Source of the DNA: Dicyema japonicum
Taxonomy: Eukaryota; Dicyemida; Rhombozoa; Dicyemidae
Reading direction: 5' to 3'
Assembly: GCA_011109175.1 (NCBI GenBank)
Contig: RDEW01000053.1
Location: 62,001 to 126,000 of the forward strand
DNA length: 64,000 nucleotides
Position 1 is the first letter of the stretch. Each line of letters opens with the position of its first letter. Below, in pieces: positions 55,937 to 64,000 of the stretch. The translations under genes and the position numbers were made by a program. The notes beneath the pieces were generated by a model, which saw only the letters and a program-made list of their open reading frames with translations, was not told the DNA's origin and did no database searches.

Positions 55937-57003
55937 ATCGATTTAAATTTTATTTGTATTTATTTTTATTATTATAAGGAAAAAAATTTTATTTTAATTT
56001 AAAATTAAATTTAAATTCAATTGAATTCAAATAATTTTATACGTGCAGATGATCCTCCAAATTTTATCACTTTTAATCTGGTTGAGATTCGAACACAGAT
56101 CCAGCGCGCATCCGACACTTCCTTCCTTTGTTCAAAACTTGTAGTTTCCGATACCTTTTTTCCAAGGAAAATGTGTGTTTAGAAAAATTTTTATTTAGTT
56201 TATTGAGCCAAACAAATAATTCAATTAAAATATCTATCAAGTACTCCATTTTTGTTCTCCTCAGGGAATTCCTCATAGTAAAGTCAGGAGTAAATACTTC
56301 TATTGGTATAACTTTTTCCAAATAGGACGTGAATACTTATTCACAAATATAGACATGAAGTTCTCAAGAGAGCGTACCCCATTTTTGGGCACAAGAGAGT
56401 TTACAGAGTGAATACCCACTGTCATTTAACTTTAGCAACTGTCGACAAAACATCCAGTCTTTGATACTGAATTCTTGAAGCATCCACGCCAGAACTCGAT
56501 GACCAATCGATTAGAGATAAATTGATTATGTGTGATCCGCATATATGATCCATAGAGACTGCGACAATTAACCCCCCATTATTAAGGACGTTCAGAAATT
56601 TAGAATCTTACTAATAGTTCCCCTCTATAAGCTAGATAAACAATTTCCTCCAATTTTATGTCAGACAATATTCGAGCGCTTCTTCGCTCGGTGTTCCACA
56701 GGGATCCCGCACTTCCTGTAGGCTATCGCTACTAGTAGGTGTTTACGTGAAATGAACCGCGCATCCGTCCTCCTCGCCAGAATCTTGAAGGAGGTAGGGT
56801 CTACCAAAGAGGATCAAAACTTCGTAAGAGTTTTAATTACTTTTGATTGAAAGGCTTCGATTCTTTAAGGTAGTTCCCAGGATAGACTGATTTCGGATAA
56901 AATACTGCTTGCAATTACGAACTCAAAAATAAAATTTTGTAATAAAATGTAACAAAAAATAATAATTAAAATATATTATTTTATATTTAAATATAAACGT
57001 GCT
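55937..57003. other. Intergenic
   Basis: AT-rich. 56080-56110 has a minus-strand B-box-like TGTTCGAATCTC. The minus-strand ORF at 56073-56321 has no motif. 56690-56790 might be LINE debris, but no motif is secure. Confidence 0.35.
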
Positions 57004-57592
57004 ATGGAGGTTGTCTCTTGATAAAGTTATAATTAGCTTAAAGAGTATGTTGTTATCGGAAGGAAGACACCTGTCGGAGAAGAGGTAACGCCATTGGTCA
57101 GGATGAGCATTTTTGCAAAGAACCCTGTCATTGCTAAATCAAAGTTCTGGTCGTACATGAAAAGACTGAAAAAGATCAAAAAATCAAGTGGAGACCTTAT
57201 TCAAATTAAACAAGTCACTTCTAACAAAATGGTTGTCAAAAACTTCGGTGTTTGGGTCAGAGTCCGATCCCACAGGAACATCCAGAATATGTCCTTCGAG
57301 TTCCGTGCAACCTCACGTGCCGAGGCAGTCAACAAATGCTGTAACATCATTTAGTCAACCAAGACAAAACCTTGGCTGGGAATCACTCAGCAAGATCCTA
57401 CGCCATCGACGTAATCCGAGTGGAGACAGTTTCGCCAGGAGACTGCAGAAGATCTTCAGTCAAACAGTTCCACGTGAGTCTTATTGGTTGAATTTCTAGA
57501 ACTCCAAGTTGAAGTACCGTCCTTACAGGAACGTGAATAAGTCTCTCATTCCCAACAGATTTAGCACCAAGCGGCCCTCCACTTACTATTGA
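57004..57592 (+). CDS. RPL18A: 60S ribosomal protein eL20 (L18a)
   Basis: Four exons (57004-57009, 57037-57340, 57364-57473, 57500-57592) with GT-AG introns of 27, 23 and 26 nt give 170 residues; human has 176. Landmarks in order: LKEYVVIGRK near the start, VRMSIFAKNPVIAKSKFW, KRLKKIKKSSG, VKNFGVWVRV, then AGNHSARSYAIDVI, SSVKQFH and the C-terminal STKRPSTYY. Each matches the family. eL20 is a structural protein of the large ribosomal subunit. The first exon has only two codons (Met-Glu), chosen because the ATG at 57004 plus the 27-nt intron leads directly into the conserved KEY block, and no other upstream ATG does. All introns are needed: each would introduce a stop or shift if retained. 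Confidence 0.97.
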
Positions 57593-58975
57593 TTCGTTTT
57601 CTCTTAATTGTGTTGGTTTTTATTGCTTTTCGATGACAAAAAATGATTTATTTCTCTTGTTTCTTGGGGGACCTACCTCTCTTGTTTCACGAGGTGATTA
57701 TTTTTACGTTGGGTAATTTCATTGTTTAAATTAAAACGTTGTGAACAAAATGTGTTCTCAATTATTCAGCATTCTCTGATTTTAGCTTCAAGTGGGAGGT
57801 GTTAGCTGATTTTTTACTTTTTTCGCTATATGCACCACCACATGCTTACATTGGAGAAAATGTAGTCATGTCGTTAAAATCCTTAGCAACTAAGTGATCC
57901 TAGTGATCGCTCATTATCAATGAGGGACATCCGTTGTGTTCGTCTCGTTGGGCATAAGTCAGTTAGGGAGTTTTCAGGGTATCTTAGAAGGATTTTATAG
58001 AGTGGGTTGTTTGGAAGGCCCACTTGTGACTATAAGTGCTTAAAGAGGCATTACTCGGAATTACATTGATGGTAGAATATACTTATTCATTTTCCAGTGA
58101 TATTCATTGATACAATGATTATTCACATGAACTACTTAACTGGTCGAATAACTGTCATCCAGCTGGTTATCGCTCACTACTTACTTCGAAACCGTTCCTA
58201 TTGTATTTAGGAACCCCGATGTTCAGTAAGCTGACGACTATTAGGAATCAGGCCACTAAATCCCAAACGAGTTCTGACGCTTTAGGGGAAGTAAAATTCA
58301 CGAAGTTCTTTTTCGACCAGAATGAGTGGTACCTACATCGTTGAGAAGCAAGTCATTCACTTATTAGCATCTAATCACAAGAAGAAAAAAGTTAAGTAAA
58401 CTAATTAAGTGACCCCGATAGTCAACGACAAACACACGAAGTTTCTGGAATGCTCCTCCATAGTTACCACTGCTTTTCTATGCCCACGACGCTTCTCCTT
58501 CAACAGAATTTGAAAGGCGTGGGTTTCTTTTAAAATTTATGGGTTTCTGCGGTTTCTACCGCTGATCGAAAGAAACGGTCAGATTAGACCTCATAGAAAG
58601 TTAAGAAACTGGACCCACATTCCGAAATATATATAATTGAGGATGAAAGAATAGAATTGTTTGTTAGATGGACTGTCTTCCTTCATAGAAAAGTTTATTT
58701 TTTATTTAAACCCCTAGACACAAAGACAGGTTAAACCCACTAATTAGGTGATTCCACCATCGAGCCAGCCACTGCTTTCCGGAAGTGCCTTCTTTTGTAT
58801 CTGAAGAGGAATTCTATCAGAGTGAACTTTTTATGGGGGATCGAATTCCTTTGCAAGGCCCACTATTTTTCCGTGGGTTTCCTAGCTCCTTCCAGTAACG
58901 TAGGAAACCTTGTCCATTTCTCAACGTCGCTCCTCAGAAGAAGACCGATGATGGATGAGCAGTCGGCTTGCATGA
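57593..58975. other. Gene-free stretch
   Basis: Only short ORFs without motifs (for example 58795-59001). Confidence 0.4.
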
Positions 58976-59136
58976 AACCTAAAAGTTATTACAGTTTTTA
59001 ATAATGTGAACGCTATTCCAAATATGTGCACACATGTTAACTTAAATTATAAAAGACATTAAACTTTTCACTCTTTATGTTATTACTGATAAAATTACTT
59101 AACACAAGTCTTTTGACTACTTGGATAAAGGTTTAC
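58976..59136 (+). repeat. Direct repeat D1, copy 1
   Basis: Begins AAACCTAAAAGTTATTACAG and ends near GGATAAAGGTTTA. Repeated at 59238-59396 with a few differences. The pair is spaced 262 bp start to start. Confidence 0.9.
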
Positions 59137-59237
59137 TTTCTTGAGTTGATATTGAAGATAAACTTACATCCTATTATCATTTATTGAGACATTGTTAACT
59201 ATTAAGCACCAAAAGATCAAATAAAACACAATTAAAT

Positions 59238-59396
59238 AAACCTAAAAGTTATTACAGTTTTTAATAATGGGAACGCTATTCCAAATATGTGCACACATGT
59301 TAACTTAAATTATAAAAGACATTAAACTTTTCACTCTTTATGTTATTTCAGATAAAATTACTTAACACAAGTCTTTTGACTACTTGGATAAAGGTT
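59238..59396 (+). repeat. Direct repeat D1, copy 2
   Basis: Second copy of 58976-59136. The 101-bp spacer is not repeated. It could be the remains of a short element with terminal direct repeats or a simple local duplication. Confidence 0.9.
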
Positions 59397-61404
59397 TATT
59401 TTGTACACACCGTCAATTTCTTATTTATTCAATAACGTTTGTCATCAGACTTAGGAGGAGTCCAGGAGCAGCAAAATTATTTCTTCTTCCCATTCAGTTG
59501 GATCATTTTTGTAAGAATTTCCCATAATTGTGGTTTAGAAAAGATTTTTAAAAGTTAAAAATATTATCATATGCTCATCTTTAACTTTAATCAGAAAATC
59601 AGGTCATTTGAAATAATTTAAATCCTAAATGATATAAAAGCGACAAATAATTATATAACCGATGATATTAGCCATTAGCCTCCGAATCATTGGAATAAAA
59701 TCCGGTAATATATTTGTATTGATCATTAGACATAACAGACGGTATATGTTGGTTTATTCCCATAGTTATATTATTTTTTAGAATCAACGCAGACCGATTT
59801 TGGATCATATTGAACAGTCACCGACTTTTTCTACATCAAGTTTTGAATCATGTAATTTTGTTTAGATTTACAAAATAGTACGACATCAGGTTATTGTCTA
59901 AGTATTAACAGTAGCTACTATTAATGTGAAGCACAACTCATCACCAGGTTTAATAATCAATCATTTCCAGATGCTCAATCAGTTGAAAAAAAAAATCTGA
60001 AACGAAAATATGTATAATGTGTTTTTATTTTTCTAGAATGACAATTTTAAAAATAATCCGTATATTGTGATATTACTTTTTCTAGATACAAAAATAAAAA
60101 AATTAAGCATAGAAAACAAATTGAAATAGATCAAAATGAAATAAAAAAAAATAATCAACAATCTCATCGCGTCAACAGTTTGAATAATCCCAATAGTCTT
60201 ACTAATCGATAATGTCTGTTATTACTGGGTTAAGGGTTAACGTATAGTTTTGGTTTTATTTGTTTTCTTTTATTAAGGACTTTTAATAAATTTTATTAAT
60301 TTTCTCGCAAAATAGTTAGCTTAGTTAGCATTTACTAGATCGACAAGCGAAATATACAGACTCCTTAGACATATCGCCATTCGGGATTAAAGATCACTAA
60401 CTCACTAGGTAACCTCATGACTATCTAAAGTTACATTGAAGAATATCCCCCTCTGAGTGGATGAAAACAAAAAGCTACAACACATAAAAGGATTTACCTC
60501 ATCGGTGAGGAAGACATACAGGTTCCTCAGAGATTGGATGATAATACAAGTGGCGAGATTAACGATTAACTCTAAAGTGGAAGCTACTTCCTTGATACGG
60601 TTGAATTCTCAATTGGTCTACTGACATAACGATTGAATGGACGGAAAGACCGCAACCAGATGATAAGATTCTCAACAATTTGGGCATTTCGCAAGACATG
60701 GCAATGGAAAAGAAAGCTATGAGACAATTTTATCTTCTAATAAGTCTTTGTTTGTTTGTTCGAGAAGCAAAGTTGTCTTTTGAGATCACACTTGATTTTA
60801 ATTATTATATATAACAAATCGTAACATGGGATAGGTCTTTCGTGGAGAAAATCATAGTTTTGATATTTAAAAAAGTTATTTTAATATTTGGGATTACACG
60901 AAAAAAACTGGTTAATATTATCAGCACATTCAAGAGAGCTATAAAATTTAAAAACCCGCATATGTATCGAAAGAAAAAATTTTAAATGTTATTCCTATCG
61001 ACACTACTCTGTTATTTGCTAAGGCTCTAGATTTGCTTTTTTTAAATATTTTTAGGTCTTATCAAGGACATCTAACAATGTTCCTCTAGGACTACCACGA
61101 AAACGGCCCTCTAGACAGACATAGTAATCATCTATATATGTTCGGTGTAAATACCAATTCCATTCTAAGGATGTGCCGGAGTAGTGTCTTGCGAGATTTC
61201 ATTACCACAAGGATTATTGGTTTATATCGCATTTCTTTTAGAATCGTTTTCGCGCGAGACTTTGGTCGGCCACCTATTCTTGTTATTTCTCAGTTCCTCC
61301 TGTGGATATATTCCATCCACTCCAGTCCCAGGTGACATCGTTTTATAGCATAATAGGTTATATTAGCAAATTGTAAAGCAGTTTCTTTAGTTTGATGCTG
61401 ATTA
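59397..61404. other. About 2 kb, AT-rich, no gene seen
   Basis: One short plus-strand ORF at 61138-61335; on the minus strand the same region could be more of LINE family A, but no motif was secure. Confidence 0.4.
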
Positions 61405-61640
61405 TTATTAGCACTTTCCCGAGAGCCATAATATGTATATCCCCGCATGTGCAGCAAAAAATATAAGAGAAAGAGTTAGCTTGCTACATGCTCTCCTGTT
61501 CTTAGCCAGATCTCTCAGTTTGATCAGGTAGTCACCAGAAGCCATTGTTTTTTTCACGGCTTTCAGATCGTTTTATAAAACGACTGGGAGGGTTCTTCTC
61601 GATCTTCCACGATAAACTCTCATACAATCCGTATTCTTAG
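61405..61640 (-). mobile_element. LINE family A, C-terminal end and complete 3' tail
   Basis: Minus-strand reading: YRGRSRRTLPVVL, LKAVKKTMASGD and LRDLAKNRRACSKLT, the end of the family ORF (compare 19870-20010). After it come GCTGCACATGCGGGG, ATATACATATTATGGCTCTC and an AATAAT run. The last part matches the SINE tails, which makes it the key copy for the LINE-SINE link. Confidence 0.85.
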
Positions 61641-61734
61641 GATAAATTTAGAAATAAATCTCCAGTTCCAGTTTGTGTACTTGGAAAAATTGTTGTGACC
61701 TTTGCTGTCATTTACATAGTAAAATATAAAAGAA

Positions 61735-62010
61735 GACGATATCGAGCAGCTGCTTCGACTGAGGAGAACCTAAAAATCAAGAAATATTCTTGCCTCGGGG
61801 ATCGCTACCGATTTACTCCTGTTGCGACCGAATCATCGGGAGCCGTTGGTCAATGACGGCTGAGTTCTTGCGAGAACTCGGAGGATTGCTTGCCAGAAAA
61901 AAGGGATCAACGAGAAGGGTTATGGCTAAGACAAAAGATTGGAATACTCATACTCCGAGGGAACTCGTTTCGCAATCCACGCAGCAGGCTTCCTCAACTG
62001 ACATTTGTTT
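61735..62010 (+). mobile_element. RLE-element C-terminal fragment
   Basis: The plus strand encodes LKIKKYSCLGDRYRFTPVA, then ESSGAVGQ and AEFLRELGGLLARKKG, matching the KIKKYSSL...ETSGVFGP...FLRALGCLL order of the PHD/RLE element's endonuclease. It is from a diverged relative, with frame changes. It is followed directly by repeat R1. Confidence 0.6.
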
Positions 62011-62034
62011 AATTGTTAAAAAATTATTTTGTTT

Positions 62035-62262
62035 AAAAAAATTAAGTGTATCCAGTTTCCACTTGTAGAAAAACAGAGTCCATCTGGAATCAACATAAAA
62101 GGTAATACGTCCATTACATGCAGTTGTGAAAACCCCTCCAGTGGAGGGGAGAGCAAATGATCCTTTTTCGTGCCGGCCTGGCACTGGGCGCAACCTAGAC
62201 AGGTGGATCACATGACGTCACTCTAATAGGAAGAGGAAAAGGAACAGACGTTAAGAAAATGA
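62035..62262 (-). repeat. Interspersed repeat R1, copy 2
   Basis: Reverse-complement copy of 25250-25512 (CATGTGATCCACCTGTCTAG...GTGCCAGGCCGGCAC...GTGGAAACTGGATACACTTAA). Confidence 0.8.
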
Positions 62263-62559
62263 AAATTTATGAGAAATTTAAATTAATTAAAATTACTAAT
62301 CATTATAAAGATAGGAATTAATTTATTGATTCAGAGAGAAGGGCTGGCACATTGAGCGCATCTCCTTACAGATCGTAAAAGGAAATGCGCTCTCATCCTG
62401 AGAGCAGCCAGTAGCCTTTAACTATTTGGTTCTATTCTTCAATAAATTGTTATTTAATTTTTAAAAAAAATTTTATTGATTTATTTTTCATTAAAAAAAT
62501 ATTGATTTCTAACGGCTTTAACGCCGTCTATAACGGCTCGTATTCAACCGGTCACATTT
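62263..62559. other. Spacer with a hairpin
   Basis: TAACGGCTTTAACGCCGTCTATAACGG around 62511-62537 holds small inverted repeats. No gene. Confidence 0.35.
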
Positions 62560-63490
62560 ATTAAATAAAATTTATTGCAGAACACTACACTCAATTATGT
62601 TCAAATGTATTGATGAAACAAATGTCGACCTATATACTTCCTCGGAATGGTTATCCAAGGGAAATAACGGCCCACGGAGCGAAGCATTGTACTGTCTTCT
62701 GCAAGATAGGAATTTGTTTTTTCGCACACACGGGTCGATTTGCAACCATTGTAAAAAAAGCAAGAAAACTGTTTATCATTTGTTCACTTTGTCTGGTAAA
62801 ATCGTAAACAGTGATCATCTCCGAAGACATAATGAAATGGTAAAGTGCATCCATCTTCATCATTGTCGAATTTATGGAATCAAAAGAAGCAGGAAATTGA
62901 AAGGACATTCGCATCAGTCAATATTGACGAATCAAAATGTCGAAATTAGATTTGACACGTCGATTATGACAGAGAATATAGCACGATACAATAAACCTGA
63001 TATTTTTGTATGACAAAATAAAGAAGAAATAACCTTAATTGAAGTGGGCATTACCTCACAAGACCGACTAAAGCAAGTTGAAGTTGAGAAACTTAACAAA
63101 TATGACTTGCTTGCAAATGAACTTTCGCTGCTCTATGAATGCCAAGTGAAGATTTTTCCAGTGGTTTTGACATGGGATGGAGTTGTCACAAGATGCTTCA
63201 AGAATCATATGGATAAATTATCTATTGAAGAATCAACGAGGACTTACATCCCATCGGTTGTTCTGAAGAGATCACTCGAAAGTATGCTCATTGAACATAA
63301 GCATGGGATGAAGGTATACGATGAAGAGTACGCCTCTGCTACCTCCCAACTTGTGGAACTGGCATACCGTGAGGACAGCCCACTTGACTCAACGAAGATA
63401 TTTCGACTGAATCTGATGTGGAGATGGGAAATAACAAGGAGATTATGGCACACTTTTCTAAGAGAAGAAGAGGGATTACCAACAATCTGA
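62560..63490 (+). mobile_element. Second type of RLE retrotransposon, C-terminal part
   Basis: Two adjoining frames (62597-63013 and 63044-63490) read as one protein end apart from a single TGA and shift at 63011-63020. Motifs: a CX2C...H zinc knuckle (CNHCKKSKKTVYH), LRRHNEMVKCIHLHHC, KLKGHSHQSI, KPDIFV (the PD of the nuclease core), ITLIEVGITSQDRLKQVEVEKL (E-V-G) and KYDLLANEL (catalytic lysine region). This is the C-terminal knuckle plus restriction-like endonuclease found in Dong/R4-like and related elements, different from copies A and B. The RT upstream is absent, so it is 5'-truncated. Confidence 0.75.
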
Positions 63491-63633
63491 ATCAAAATCC
63501 GCTTAATTAGTTAATTTACTCGTTATAAACAAATATGTAACATTTATAAATTGCGTTTTTAACTCACTAATATTAATTTAATATTTTCAAAAAATAAACA
63601 CAGATTTTAAAATTTAATTTGACTTGTTCCCTT
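63491..63633. other. Spacer
   Basis: AT-rich, no feature. Confidence 0.4.
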
Positions 63634-64000
63634 ATGGTTGTTGTGCGTAATTATTATCACAAAGATAATTAGAATTCAAACAGAATACGGGATTAAACGA
63701 ATCACCATGGATGGTCACCAGACATTCTCCGACCTATACTCTAAGGTTTCCTCATTCTTATAATTTTCAGGTTGCCAGTACCTTTGAATCTAAAGAAAAG
63801 GAGTGGCAACTTTACTACGACAGGAAGAAAATAGGATTCCTTCCATACTCCTCGGACCAATGTGGTTCTTTAAAGTAATCCTCAATTTATCATACCAGGA
63901 ATGGACAACTGTTTTACATGTACCCAGTAGAGGGAACGAGATTCTCAAAGACTGAAAATAGCATAGCCGAAGATCCGATCGACGTCGCCCTTTGGAATTC
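63634..64000 (+). CDS. NPLOC4: NPL4 homologue, N-terminal part (runs off window)
   Basis: The encoded start contains RIQTEYGIKRIT, TFSDLYSKVASTFE, WQLYYDRKKIG, SLKNGQLFYMYP and AEDPIDVAL, following the ubiquitin-like (UBX-like) N-terminal domain of NPL4 (form R-V-Q-x3-G-x-KRIT...LLKIKHGDLLFLFP...EDEID). NPL4 with UFD1 is the cofactor that brings ubiquitylated substrates to p97/VCP. GT-AG introns of 25 nt (63746-63770) and 24 nt (63875-63898) keep the frame. The first junction, after the ATG at 63634 (MVVV), has a clear acceptor near 63672 but needs one base more than the GT-AG cut allows, so that boundary is unresolved. Confidence 0.85.

Noticed and set aside
1-64000. CRISPR arrays, bacterial operons, ribosome binding sites
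   Set aside because: No evenly spaced short repeats with unique spacers, and the gene content and introns are eukaryotic.

Overview
The window looks like nuclear DNA of a small-genome animal. Host genes found are metazoan-type (CRAMP1/cramped, TONSL, BAP18, COX6B, eL20, NPLOC4, a reprolysin-like protease, U2 snRNA). They are read in the standard code, so TGA, TAA and TAG are all stops. Almost every multi-exon gene only reads through if GT-AG introns of about 20-34 nt, mostly 22-26 nt, are removed. Among animals, introns this short are known from dicyemid mesozoans, so a dicyemid is my best guess. That is an inference, not a proof.

Layout: 1-265 is the end of a coiled-coil gene. 1090-7361 holds retroelement debris, a nearly complete PHD-finger/RLE-type non-LTR retrotransposon (copy A, 1910-4910, with target-site duplication and poly-A) and a dead Tigger transposon. 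9127-10902 is an intronless cramped homologue. 11010-16250 is LINE and integrase wreckage. 17640-24560 is a threefold duplicated metalloprotease locus, one copy near intact and two broken, with a LINE and a SINE between the copies. 25250-28360 contains hAT, jockey-like LINE and possible Merlin-like remains. A full-length U2 snRNA lies at 29003-29186 on the minus strand, and COX6B at 30772-31086. 32690-47565 is dominated by several LINE families, RLE-element tails, tRNA-derived SINEs and a 75-bp minisatellite, with one small unknown secreted-type gene at 38417-38879. 47930-50870 is copy B of the PHD/RLE element. It ends about 40 bp from the stop codon of TONSL (50906-54777, minus), which is followed by BAP18 (55494-55936, minus) and ribosomal protein eL20 (57004-57592, plus). 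57600-61400 is AT-rich with one 160-bp direct repeat. 61405-63490 is LINE and RLE-element debris. NPLOC4 begins at 63634 and runs off the window.

How the genes relate: the host genes are ordinary housekeeping, chromatin, respiration, translation and protein-quality genes and do not form an operon. CRAMP1, TONSL and BAP18 are all chromatin proteins, but I see no reason to call this a functional cluster. Two points stand out. One is the uniform set of ultra-short introns. The other is a tRNA-derived SINE whose 3' tail matches the 3' end of a LINE in the same window. The two copies of the PHD/RLE element differ mainly by small insertions and deletions, which may partly be unpolished assembly error, so frameshifts inside repeats should be read with care.
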